DNA from: Syntrophomonadaceae bacterium
GTDB taxonomy: Bacteria; Bacillota_D; Dethiobacteria; DTU022
DNA: 55,784 nt
Direction: 5' to 3'
Assembly: GCA_003551865.1 (NCBI GenBank)
Contig: PUNU01000241.1
Span: forward strand, 1 to 55,784
Shown here: positions 43,301-51,807 of the stretch, in pieces
Layout of the letters: each line of letters starts with the position of its first letter
Numbering within the stretch: position 1 is the first letter of the stretch
Made by a program: the position numbers and the translations under genes
The notes under the pieces: model-generated
Told to the model about the DNA's origin: nothing
What the model saw: the letters and a program-made list of their open reading frames with translations, nothing else
Databases searched by the model: none

Positions 43301-44626
43301 TTAAGCCGGTTCCTCCTGCTGGTAAGCCTGAACCTCTTTTTCCGGGTAGCGGGTAAAAACAATCACCCCGATCATGATAAAAAAGGCCGAAACAGGGCCG
43401 GTGAGCTGTATGCCCAGCGGCTGGTCCACCGTGCTGCCAAACAGCTGCAGCAGGGCTCCGGTTATCAGCGTGGAAAGTCCCAGGGCCAGCTTAAGGATGA
43501 ACCCCTGGGCTCCGAAATACATCGCTTCCCGCCGCTGCCCGGAAAGTTTTTGCTCCAGCTCGGAAACCGCGGCGACGATCGCGTCGGGAACGATAAAGAT
43601 AACCGCCAGGGGTAGTCCGGCCAGACCCATCAAAACGTAGCCGAAAACTTCCGGGGTGAGACCGAGCAGCGGCCGGCCGAGGAAGAAAAACAACGGCAGC
43701 AAAACCATGAAAGCAACCAGGGCAAACATCATTACCGCCTTTAAACCAAGCTTCTTGGAAAAAATGTTGACAGCCGGGAAAAAAAACAGGGCCACCCCAA
43801 AGGCCAATCCAAAGTATATGGAAACTTCGCCTTCCGGGGCCCGCAGCAGAACGGTAACATAAAGGGGGAGGTTCAAAGTAATGATATTAAAACCCAGCCA
43901 GAAGGTTACATTGCCGACGAGGTAAATGATAAAAGCGTGGTTTTTAAAGGTGGTTTTAACAGCTTCGACTAAACCGAGCGTGGCCGGTTTGGCTTCGGCG
44001 TAATCTTTTTCCCTGATCAGCAGGGGCAGATAAAGCAGGACCAGACCGGCGGCGGCCATTGCCCAGACCATGCCGTGGAAGCTGATGATGTCGATCAGTA
44101 TCCCCGACCCGATCAGGGCTACACCAACTCCCAGCAGCATAAACACGGCCCTGAAAGTGGCCAGGTCGACCCTGTCCCGGGTGGTACGGGCCAGCTCCGG
44201 CAGCAGGGCCAGGTAAGGGGTGACATAAGCGGTGAACAGGGCAAAATAAATGCCCAGCAGAACCGCCAGGAAAACGCTGTTCAAGGCCGAGGTTTCCGCC
44301 ACCGGGGGATAAAACAGCAGGATGAAAATTGCCGCGTAAGCAACTCCGCTGAAGAGCATAAACGGCATCCGCCGCCCCAGGCGACCCTCGTAGTTGTCCG
44401 ACCAGCGGGCAATCACCGGGTCGGCCAGCGCGTCAATGGCCCGCCCCAAAAACATGATAATTCCAAAAGCGAAAGGCGGCATCAAGGCTTCGACGCCTTC
44501 CAGCGGGCTGGTGATATAGTAGTAGAAGAGCCAGGTAATAAGAACCCTGTCGATCAGGCTGAAACCGCCCGAACCGAAACCGTAGATTACCTTGCCCCAC
44601 AGGGGCAGCTGCTTAACTTCAGCCAT
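43301..44626 (-). CDS. GPH-family (MelB-like) sugar:cation symporter
   Basis: A 441-residue transporter with about 12 hydrophobic segments. The N-terminal half has the GPH/MelB pattern: KVIYGFGSGGFSLIDRVLI, then GRAIDALADPVIARWSDN and GRRMPFMLFSGV. Sodium or proton symport of glycosides, pentoses or glucuronides is typical of the family. It lies 36 bases after a putative glycoside hydrolase, so the two probably form a small sugar-use operon. The exact sugar is unknown. Confidence 0.88.
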   Translation of the reverse strand: MAEVKQLPLWGKVIYGFGSGGFSLIDRVLITWLFYYYITSPLEGVEALMPPFAFGIIMFLGRAIDALADPVIARWSDNYEGRLGRRMPFMLFSGVAYAAIFILLFYPPVAETSALNSVFLAVLLGIYFALFTAYVTPYLALLPELARTTRDRVDLATFRAVFMLLGVGVALIGSGILIDIISFHGMVWAMAAAGLVLLYLPLLIREKDYAEAKPATLGLVEAVKTTFKNHAFIIYLVGNVTFWLGFNIITLNLPLYVTVLLRAPEGEVSIYFGLAFGVALFFFPAVNIFSKKLGLKAVMMFALVAFMVLLPLFFFLGRPLLGLTPEVFGYVLMGLAGLPLAVIFIVPDAIVAAVSELEQKLSGQRREAMYFGAQGFILKLALGLSTLITGALLQLFGSTVDQPLGIQLTGPVSAFFIMIGVIVFTRYPEKEVQAYQQEEPA

Positions 44627-44662
44627 AATAATTTCATCTCCCTTTAGTTTTTCCTGAAAGCG

Positions 44663-46555
44663 CTAACTTTCTTCTACCTCTTGATTCTCCGGTTCCTGCT
44701 CCAGGCAAGCGTCTTCCGACATCCTGTTTGTCAAGGCATAAGCCAAAAAGCCGGCCGCCGAAGCGAAAGCGGCTCCGGTCGAAACAGCTCCCGTTTCCGG
44801 GTCAATCGTCTCACAGAAAAAGCCGTTGTCCATTTCCACCCGGCTGAAAAAATCAACGGCGCCCAGGTTGCAGGCCAGCAGGTCGCTGCAGGCGGACAGC
44901 GGCCAGGGGTTGGCGGCGTGATGGGAGCCCGCTTCTTCAAAACGGCTTTCCAGGTGATAGTGTTCGTTGTTCGTGGAGCGGATCCAGCGCACTGTGTTTG
45001 TAAAGACCGTTTCATCGACGGTGCAAAACCCGTAATGGGCAAGCAGCTGCAGACTGCCCGGTGGGTTGTCGTAGAGGTAAAATCTGCCCTTGCCGTCCAC
45101 CGCCCAGGCGAACATCGGTCCAAAAGGCCCTTTGACCATGCAGTGATCAAAAATTGCCTGCTGCAGTTCCTTGGCCAAAACGGCAAAATCACTCCTGTGG
45201 AACCAGTGTTCCGACGCCTGCAAACCGGCCAAAAAAAGGAAAGCTCTCTGCAGAAGGACGTTGTTGTACGTAAGAAAGGGATAAACTGCCGGATCATCGG
45301 AAGGATCGAGAAAAGTGGCGTAAAGGCCGGACTCCGGATCAAAACAGTCAAGAGCCTTTTCAGTAAGCCTGTCCAGACCTGACCGGATTATATCTTTTTC
45401 AATAATTGCCTTATCTCCGCTTATGTGGATGTAATGCTTGAGGGCCAGGAAATAAGCGGACAGCTGGTCCAGCTCGAATCCGGGGTATAGCCCGGTGCCG
45501 TTTATGTAAAGAGCGTGATCGCCGGCATTTTCAATATACCGGTGGAACACAGCCAGCAGCAGCTCGCGGGCAGTGTCTTGATCGGCGATCATGATTGCCG
45601 GGAAGCTCCACAGCAGGGTATCCCGGCTCCAGTAGGCGGCGCTCACGTAATAGCGGGGACTGCGTGAGGTGACAGGTACCAGTTCTTCGTTGTCGAGACT
45701 TCTTCCCAGGGAGTAAAAGTAGGAGAAAAAGAGGTTCTTGTTCAGCACCTCGCCAAGGTAGCCTGCATTTGCCTGGACGCGGCGGTTCTCAAGCCAGTTT
45801 TCGGTCTTGTTTTTCAGCGGGGTTTGTCCGTGCCGCCGCAGGTCTACGGTTGTCGTTGCTGCGCCGTCGGCTTCCAGGTTAACTGCCGCATAGAGAACGG
45901 TTTCATAATGCTCACCCGGGTCCAGGTTTAGCTCATGCTCCGCCCAAAAACTCCCGCCTTTTTCATCGAAGTGCCATTCCACTTCCGGCTCTACCGCCAG
46001 GGCCAGGGCGGAAAGAGGCAGTCCGGAAGAAGCCTCCAAAACCAGGCTGCCCGTCCACCGGCTGAAGTCAATACTGCGCCTGCCTTCGACCGGGCGCCGG
46101 TTAAAAACGATAAAATTAAAGCTTTTCCAGCAGCCCCGCCATCCCAGGCGGGCGGAAATAGGCTTCTCGCTTTTATTTTTAAGGGTGAGGCGGTAATAAA
46201 AACCCTTGTGACCGGGCGGGGTAACAATTTCGCCTTCCAGCACCCGGCCGTCTTTATCGGACCGGCTGAAAGTGGGAATCCAGTCAAGATCGTAGCGCCA
46301 GTCTGCATCCCCAACAAAATTTTCCTCTTTTCCATCGATTACCAGCACAGGAGAAAGAAAGGGGGTTTCTCCGTCTCCGCAGAATTCAAGCAGGCCGCGA
46401 TGGTCCAGGCGGATGACATTAAGTGATTCAATTCCTCCCGCCGGATCGATCCGCGGCAAGGAGAGGTACTCATTGCCGGTGAGATAGATCTTTTCAGGCC
46501 CTGTAATTTTTTCCGGAACGGTCAGGAGGTTTTTCCGGCTGGCTTTTTTGCTCAT
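44663..46555 (-). CDS. (Alpha/alpha)6-barrel glycoside hydrolase
   Basis: A 630-residue protein with an N-terminal beta-sandwich-like region (about residues 20-260) and a C-terminal helical barrel. Barrel signatures include YYVSAAYWSRDTLLWSFPA, YINGTGLYPGFELDQLSAYF and NNVLLQRAFLF, similar to glycogen-debranching, glucoamylase-like and GH125-like enzymes. Acidic residues near SRD and FELDQ are candidate catalytic residues. There is no signal peptide, so action is cytoplasmic. ATG at 46555 fits GAGGAG better than the first ATG at 46561. It is paired with the sugar transporter downstream. Family number is uncertain. Confidence 0.7.
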   Translation of the reverse strand: MSKKASRKNLLTVPEKITGPEKIYLTGNEYLSLPRIDPAGGIESLNVIRLDHRGLLEFCGDGETPFLSPVLVIDGKEENFVGDADWRYDLDWIPTFSRSDKDGRVLEGEIVTPPGHKGFYYRLTLKNKSEKPISARLGWRGCWKSFNFIVFNRRPVEGRRSIDFSRWTGSLVLEASSGLPLSALALAVEPEVEWHFDEKGGSFWAEHELNLDPGEHYETVLYAAVNLEADGAATTTVDLRRHGQTPLKNKTENWLENRRVQANAGYLGEVLNKNLFFSYFYSLGRSLDNEELVPVTSRSPRYYVSAAYWSRDTLLWSFPAIMIADQDTARELLLAVFHRYIENAGDHALYINGTGLYPGFELDQLSAYFLALKHYIHISGDKAIIEKDIIRSGLDRLTEKALDCFDPESGLYATFLDPSDDPAVYPFLTYNNVLLQRAFLFLAGLQASEHWFHRSDFAVLAKELQQAIFDHCMVKGPFGPMFAWAVDGKGRFYLYDNPPGSLQLLAHYGFCTVDETVFTNTVRWIRSTNNEHYHLESRFEEAGSHHAANPWPLSACSDLLACNLGAVDFFSRVEMDNGFFCETIDPETGAVSTGAAFASAAGFLAYALTNRMSEDACLEQEPENQEVEES

Positions 46556-46685
46556 CTTCATGCTCCTCGTATTGGAACAATAACAATCTCCGCTGTTATT
46601 TTCGCTTTAATTCGGCAAAAACCTTTTAAAGTCCGCAGTTTCATATTTTTTACCCTTGTGGAAACGGCCGAAAACGACAGCAGAA

Positions 46686-46711
46686 GGCGGAACGTCAGCA
46701 TTCGTTCCGCC
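46686..46711 (-). terminator. Hairpin after livM, putative terminator
   Basis: GGCGGAACG (46686-46694) and CGTTCCGCC (46703-46711) form a perfect 9-bp stem with an 8-base loop. On the minus strand it lies 44 bases after livM. The following T-run is weak, so a processing or mRNA-end role is also possible. Confidence 0.5.
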
Positions 46712-46754
46712 GTAAATTAAAATTTAGAGAGTCCATCTGCCGGCTGACCTTTAG

Positions 46755-47786
46755 TTATTCTTTCATCGCGGTAGCACACACCCGGCACTTTTTACGCAGG
46801 AAAGAGTTGTGAATTTTACAGCGGGGACATTCTTCCTCCATCATATCCCTGAGCCGGTTGGTTACTCCTTCCGGCATGAAACGCAGCATAAGCAGAATTA
46901 CCACTGCAAAAATAAGCATGCGATACTCCGCTATAGCCCGCAGGTATTCCAGTAAAGGCAGGAGTATAAATACGCCGGTGACCGCACCGTAGATCGTGGC
47001 GATACCACCGAAAATTGTCCAGATGATCGGTTGAAAGGACATCAACACTTCTAAATTGCCGGGGCCGGCAATTCTTAAAAAATGGGCGTAGAGCCCTCCG
47101 GCAATACCGGCAAAAAAACCGCTCAAGCAAAACGCCAGCAGCTTGTAGTAGGTGGTGTTTAAGCCGGAGGTCCGCACGGCGATCTCGTCTTCGCGAATGG
47201 CATGGAAAATAATGCCTATTTTGGAATCGGTAATTTTCCACATCGTGAAGCACAGGCCCAACATTAACAGCACAGCCAGGTAGTACTCATTGACGCGGGT
47301 GGAAGCGAGGCGGGTAATGCCGGAAACTCCCAGCTCCCCGCCGCTGAAGTCGGGAAACAGATAGACCACTCCCACCAGCATCAGCGGGAAAGCCAGGGTG
47401 GCCAGCCCCAGATACGGACCCCGCAGGCGCAGGCAGGGTATACCGACGATCAGGCCTGCCGTTACAGCTACTGCCGCTCCGACCGGGATGGTCAAGTAGT
47501 GCGGCAGATCAAGGCGCAGGTTAAGGAGGGCCGAGGTATAAGCTGCCAGGCCGAAAAAGAGGGCATGGCCGAAACTGACCTGGCCGACAAAACCGGCCAG
47601 CAGATCCCAGCTGGCCGCGTAGATGGCAAAAATGCTGGAAAGGGCCACCACGCGCAGAATGTACGGCTCCTGGGTGAACAGCGGAAGGGCAAGCAGGAAA
47701 ATGACAAATACGGTGGCGATGACCCTGCTGGGCAGGACCAATATTTCGTTTCTTAAGTAGCGTAGAAATAATCTGAGCATGTTCAT
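46755..47786 (-). CDS. livM: Branched-chain amino acid-type ABC permease LivM with C-terminal zinc ribbon
   Basis: Inner-membrane subunit of a LIV-type (HAAT) uptake system, 343 residues with about 8-9 hydrophobic segments. Conserved elements include YAASWDLLAGFVGQVSFGHA and LRLRGPYLGLATLAFP and the coupling segment HAIREDEIAVRTSG. Unusually the C-terminus ends with about 29 residues holding two CxxC pairs (CPRCKIHNSFLRKKCRVC), a zinc-ribbon-like cytoplasmic tail not usual in LivM. It lies 3 bases after livH. Confidence 0.92.
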   Translation of the reverse strand: MNMLRLFLRYLRNEILVLPSRVIATVFVIFLLALPLFTQEPYILRVVALSSIFAIYAASWDLLAGFVGQVSFGHALFFGLAAYTSALLNLRLDLPHYLTIPVGAAVAVTAGLIVGIPCLRLRGPYLGLATLAFPLMLVGVVYLFPDFSGGELGVSGITRLASTRVNEYYLAVLLMLGLCFTMWKITDSKIGIIFHAIREDEIAVRTSGLNTTYYKLLAFCLSGFFAGIAGGLYAHFLRIAGPGNLEVLMSFQPIIWTIFGGIATIYGAVTGVFILLPLLEYLRAIAEYRMLIFAVVILLMLRFMPEGVTNRLRDMMEEECPRCKIHNSFLRKKCRVCATAMKE

Positions 47787-47789
47787 TAT

Positions 47790-48659
47790 TTATCTTTCCC
47801 CCTCGAAGTAAATACCGTATAGCCCTTCCGGACGAACAATCAGGATCAGGACCATAATAGCCATGGCCATGGGAATGCGCAGGAACTGGCCGCCCGGAAC
47901 TAGAAAAATAACCATTACTTCACTGAAAGCCAGGATCAACGCTCCGACGAAACTGCCCTTGATACTGCCCAGCCCGCCCAGGATAACGGTGGCAAGCACG
48001 ATGACCAGGGGGTGCAGCCACATCAGCGGTGAAAGAGTGTATAAAGGGGCCACTACCGCACCGGCGAGAGCGGCCAAAAAAACGCTGATACCCATGGTCC
48101 AGGTGGCAATACGGGACACATTGATTCCCATCAGGTTGGCCACTTCGCGGTCTTGAGCGGTAGCTCTGATAGCAATACCGATCCGCGTTTTCATCAGCAG
48201 CTGCCACAGCAGAATCAGGGTTATAATCACCACCCCGAATACAAGCAGGTGCTGATTGGAGACCCGCACTCCGATAACACTGACAAAGCCGCGAATAAGG
48301 GATGGGACCCCCCTGTAGTAACCACCGAAAAAGACCAGAACCAGCTCCTGCAGGCAGAGGGCTACCGCAACGGTAACAATCAGCATGGCGGTCTCATGTT
48401 CCCGGACCGGATTGATAAAGAAATGGTAGAAGAATATGCCCAGAATAGTGGTGAAAATTATTGACAGCAGGACCGCCGCCCAGGCCGGAGTGCCGGTAAG
48501 GTAGACGAACGAATATATGGCATAGGCTGCAGTCATGAAAAAGGCTGTGTGGGCCAGGTTGATGATCCGGGCCACTCCGAAGACCAGGGAAAAACCGACG
48601 GCCAGCATGGCATAAAGTCCGCTGTAAGTTAGTCCATAGACCAAAATGTTTTCCAGCAT
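47790..48659 (-). CDS. livH: Branched-chain amino acid-type ABC permease LivH
   Basis: First permease subunit of the LIV-type transporter, 289 residues. The N-terminus YGLTYSGLYAMLAVGFSLVFG, the coupling segment TRIGIAIRATAQDREVANLMG and the end GLGSIKGSFVGALILAFSE are typical. It lies between the binding protein and LivM, with about 90 bases after livK that include no clear terminator. Confidence 0.94.
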   Translation of the reverse strand: MLENILVYGLTYSGLYAMLAVGFSLVFGVARIINLAHTAFFMTAAYAIYSFVYLTGTPAWAAVLLSIIFTTILGIFFYHFFINPVREHETAMLIVTVAVALCLQELVLVFFGGYYRGVPSLIRGFVSVIGVRVSNQHLLVFGVVIITLILLWQLLMKTRIGIAIRATAQDREVANLMGINVSRIATWTMGISVFLAALAGAVVAPLYTLSPLMWLHPLVIVLATVILGGLGSIKGSFVGALILAFSEVMVIFLVPGGQFLRIPMAMAIMVLILIVRPEGLYGIYFEGER

Positions 48660-48749
48660 ATAATAGTTACTGCTCCTTCCATAAATTCTGTATCAACTGC
48701 ACGGGGCGTCCCTAAAAAGTAGAGAAGCCCCGTGCGAAAACCGGTACAG

Positions 48750-50111
48750 TTACTGATCCTGCCAGTATTCCATAAACCATGGCGGAAAGTTAAATGGCCC
48801 CGTCCCGGGATAAGTAACTTCCAGATCCGGCTGATCCACCGGGTCCGGCTGCCACTCGTAGGGCCAGAATACGTGCTGTTCTCCGTCTACCCACTGGGTG
48901 CCGAGACCGGTAACGTAACCGGGACCAAACACCACGTCATGGAGCTCATCAAAAACCAGCGTCCCGACCGCTCCTTCATGTTCGGTCGCTTCAAGTTCCT
49001 CGATAACAGCATCGGTGTCGGTGGTTCCCGCTCTCTCAATTGCGTCTACCAAAATATAAAGGGCGTCATAGGTGCCCGCGGTATAGATGGGCACTTCGCC
49101 GGTTTTCTCCATGAATTTTTCCATGAACTCAAGGGTATGTTCGGTGATTTCGACTTCACCGTAGGTATTGATTGTGCCCACATATTCACCGTAGCCGTCG
49201 GTGGCATCAAGATAACCGGAGGCCTGACCTTCGACGGTTATGCCCACTGAAGCGGCCGGAATTTCCATTCGTCCGTAATCGCGCCCGTAGGGCACGCCGA
49301 TCGGCCCGGAATTAATGGTGAAGATAATGTGAGCGTCCTCACCGCGAATAGCTTCAAGCTCCGAAGTCACTGAATCGGCGGTGGCCGAAGGACGCCAGGT
49401 GCCCACGAATTCGGCTCCTAAACCTCCCTCTTCAATGGGCTGTTCAATAAAGCCTTCGGCAATTTGCACCATTGCTTCATTCCATTCCAGCCTTTCCGCC
49501 AAAATGGCCACCCGTGGAGCTTCAATGCCCAGTTCTTCCCGGATCTGCATGGCCACATCGAAAAGCTGGAGGAAGGAAATCTGGGCCAGGGTGGTTGACT
49601 TAAGCGGGGTGATGCGGAAAAGGTACTTCCAGCGTTCGTAGTCTACATCCACCCTGCCTTCAAGCAGTTCGTTGGTCGCCGCCCCGCAGATAAAGAAGAT
49701 TCTTTCGTAATCGGCAGCGATTTCCGTATAGGGGTCGACTGCTTCAGTGCGAAAGCCGCCCATCATGAAGTCGACTTCATCAACGGTGATTGCCCGCTCT
49801 ACCGCTGTTACCGCCTCGTCCACGCTGAAGATCTCGTTGGTGTCCACTTCCACCAGTTCAACGGTATGCACTTCGTCGCCCACCTGGACGCCTCCGGCTT
49901 CATTGATTTCATCAGCCGCCAGACTGGCACCGAACCAGTGGTGGTCGCCCTGGATGTAGCCCATCGGCCCGGCTACACCGATCTTAATTACCGTTTCATC
50001 AATTAGCTCTTCTTCTTCGACTTCACAGCCGGCGGCAAAAACTGCGAGCAAGAGACTGAACACTACCAGCAGCAGGACCAACCGATCAACTTTTCTCGCT
50101 GTTTGTCTCAT
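48750..50111 (-). CDS. livK: LIV-type ABC transporter substrate-binding lipoprotein
   Basis: Extracellular solute-binding protein with a lipoprotein signal: hydrophobic VLLLVVFSLLLAVFAAGC, where the cysteine near residue 28 would be lipidated by Lgt and processed by LspA. The mature part has the type I periplasmic-binding fold (IKIGVAGPMGYIQGDHHWFG at its start). ATG at 50111 follows GAGGAGG; the open frame further upstream is not coding. The length is 453 residues. A 175-bp gap separates it from livF, which may hold its own promoter. The ligand could be a branched amino acid or an organic acid. Confidence 0.92.
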   Translation of the reverse strand: MRQTARKVDRLVLLLVVFSLLLAVFAAGCEVEEEELIDETVIKIGVAGPMGYIQGDHHWFGASLAADEINEAGGVQVGDEVHTVELVEVDTNEIFSVDEAVTAVERAITVDEVDFMMGGFRTEAVDPYTEIAADYERIFFICGAATNELLEGRVDVDYERWKYLFRITPLKSTTLAQISFLQLFDVAMQIREELGIEAPRVAILAERLEWNEAMVQIAEGFIEQPIEEGGLGAEFVGTWRPSATADSVTSELEAIRGEDAHIIFTINSGPIGVPYGRDYGRMEIPAASVGITVEGQASGYLDATDGYGEYVGTINTYGEVEITEHTLEFMEKFMEKTGEVPIYTAGTYDALYILVDAIERAGTTDTDAVIEELEATEHEGAVGTLVFDELHDVVFGPGYVTGLGTQWVDGEQHVFWPYEWQPDPVDQPDLEVTYPGTGPFNFPPWFMEYWQDQ

Positions 50112-50286
50112 GGTAAACCTCCTCTTTTTTAGATAAAACTCAGCGATATTCAAAATGTAAGCGCGCAGTTTGTTGTCACTCACCCCCTCGCCCGAATCAT
50201 TGGCACTCCTACTTGTTTTAAACTCTCGATGCCCGGTGGTTTAAATCTACCTTCGATAACCGTGAAAAATATATTCCGTGGTTGGG

Positions 50287-51036
50287 CTACATTCCCAGGT
50301 ATGATTTTCGCACGGTTTCATCCTTGAGCAGTTCGTCACTGGTGCCATGAGTTACAATTTTACCGTGGGAAAGAATATAATTACGGTCGGACATAGTAAA
50401 AGTAAGGCTTACGTCTTGTTCCACCAGCAGCAGGGTAATCCCGGTTTGTTTGATCTCCTTGATCTTTTCAAAAAGGGTCTTCTTAACCTGGGGCGCAAGC
50501 CCTGTCGAAGGCTCGTCAATGCACAGAAGCTGGGGGTGGTACATCATCGCCCGACCGATGGCCAGCATTTGCTGCTCTCCACCGGAAAGGGTGCCGGAAA
50601 TCTGAGTGCCCCGTTCTTGCAAAACAGGAAAAAGGTGGTAAACCTTATCCAGGTTGTTCTGGACGGTTTTCCGGTCTTTGATCAGGTAGGCCCCGGCCAG
50701 CAGGTTTTCGTAGACGGTCATCTCAGTAAAAGGCCGCCGTCTTTCCGGGCAGAGGACCAGGCCTTTTTTAACAATATCGTAAGCCGGCATCCGGTCGATT
50801 TGTCGTCCGTTGAAAGTTACGGATCCTTCAATCCTTATATCACCGTAGCGGGTGCCTCTCAGGGTTTCCCTTTCCCAGCGGACCAGCCCGGTAATAGTGC
50901 GTAAAAAAGTGGATTTTCCCGCTCCATTGGGGCCGACCAGGCTGACCAGCTTGCCTTCTTCTACGCTAAGGCTGACGTCGTTCAGGATCATCGCAGTATC
51001 GTAACTGACGGTTAAATTTTTAACCTCCAGCAGCAC
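50287..51036 (-). CDS. livF: LIV-type ABC transporter ATP-binding protein LivF
   Basis: ATPase subunit of 249 residues. Walker A is GPNGAGKSTFLRT, the signature is TLSGGEQQMLAIGRAMM, Walker B is LLCIDEPSTGL and the switch histidine region follows. The family match YDIVKKGLVLCPERRRPF is typical of LivF. The gene directly follows livG without spacing. Confidence 0.95.
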   Translation of the reverse strand: MLLEVKNLTVSYDTAMILNDVSLSVEEGKLVSLVGPNGAGKSTFLRTITGLVRWERETLRGTRYGDIRIEGSVTFNGRQIDRMPAYDIVKKGLVLCPERRRPFTEMTVYENLLAGAYLIKDRKTVQNNLDKVYHLFPVLQERGTQISGTLSGGEQQMLAIGRAMMYHPQLLCIDEPSTGLAPQVKKTLFEKIKEIKQTGITLLLVEQDVSLTFTMSDRNYILSHGKIVTHGTSDELLKDETVRKSYLGM

Positions 51037-51804
51037 TCAGCCCACCTCCCTGCCAATGTAGGCTTCAATTACTTTTTCGTCCTTGACGATCTCTTCAGGC
51101 GAGCCTTCCGCCATCACTTCTCCGAAATGCATCACGATCACCCGGTCGACAATTTTCATAAGTTCCTGCAGTTTATGCTCGATGATGATCATGGCCGCGC
51201 CTTCGCTGTGCAGCCGGCCGAAGCGGCCTCCCTTGTGGAGGCGCCGGATTGACTTGCCCATTAGCTCGGTCTCCGTGGGAGTCAATCCGCCGAACGGTTC
51301 GTCCAAAATAAGCAGTTCCGGCTCGGTGGCGATGGCCCGTGCCACTTCCAGGCGCTTAAGATCCCCCTGGGAAAGGCGTGAGGCCGGTTCCATGGCCAGA
51401 TCGGATATCCCGGCAAACTCAAGAGCGTCCATGGCCCTTGCTTCCACCCTTTTGACCCACTCACCGCGCCTTGAGGTGCGGGGTCCCAGGCAGGGTACCA
51501 TAACATTGGCGATAATCGGCAGGCGTCGAAACGGGCGGGTGGTTTGAAAAGTGCCGGTGACCCCTTTTTCAATTATTTTCCAGGTTTTCAGGTGGGTGAT
51601 ATCTTCGCCCTTGAAGCGGATCGAACCGCTGTCGGGCTTTAAAATGCTTAAAATTAGACGAACCAGGGTGGTTTTCCCCGCACCGTTTGGGCCGATCAGG
51701 CCGACCATCTCGTCACGACCCATTTGGAAACTAACCTTGTTTACGGCGGTCAGTCCGCCGAAACTTTTACTCAGGTCTTTTATCTCAAAAAAAGTTGCGC
51801 TCAA
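51037..51804 (-). CDS. livG: LIV-type ABC transporter ATP-binding protein LivG
   Basis: ATPase subunit of 255 residues. Walker A is GPNGAGKTTLVRL, Walker B is LLILDEPFGGLT. The ABC signature is degenerate: SRLSQGDLKRLEVARAI, as often in LivG. A short insertion (HKGGRFGRLHSEG) precedes the switch region IIIEHKLQELM. It lies 3 bases after the acyl-CoA ligase gene, so both are in one operon. Confidence 0.94.
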   Translation of the reverse strand: MSATFFEIKDLSKSFGGLTAVNKVSFQMGRDEMVGLIGPNGAGKTTLVRLILSILKPDSGSIRFKGEDITHLKTWKIIEKGVTGTFQTTRPFRRLPIIANVMVPCLGPRTSRRGEWVKRVEARAMDALEFAGISDLAMEPASRLSQGDLKRLEVARAIATEPELLILDEPFGGLTPTETELMGKSIRRLHKGGRFGRLHSEGAAMIIIEHKLQELMKIVDRVIVMHFGEVMAEGSPEEIVKDEKVIEAYIGREVG

Positions 51805-51807
51805 TTT

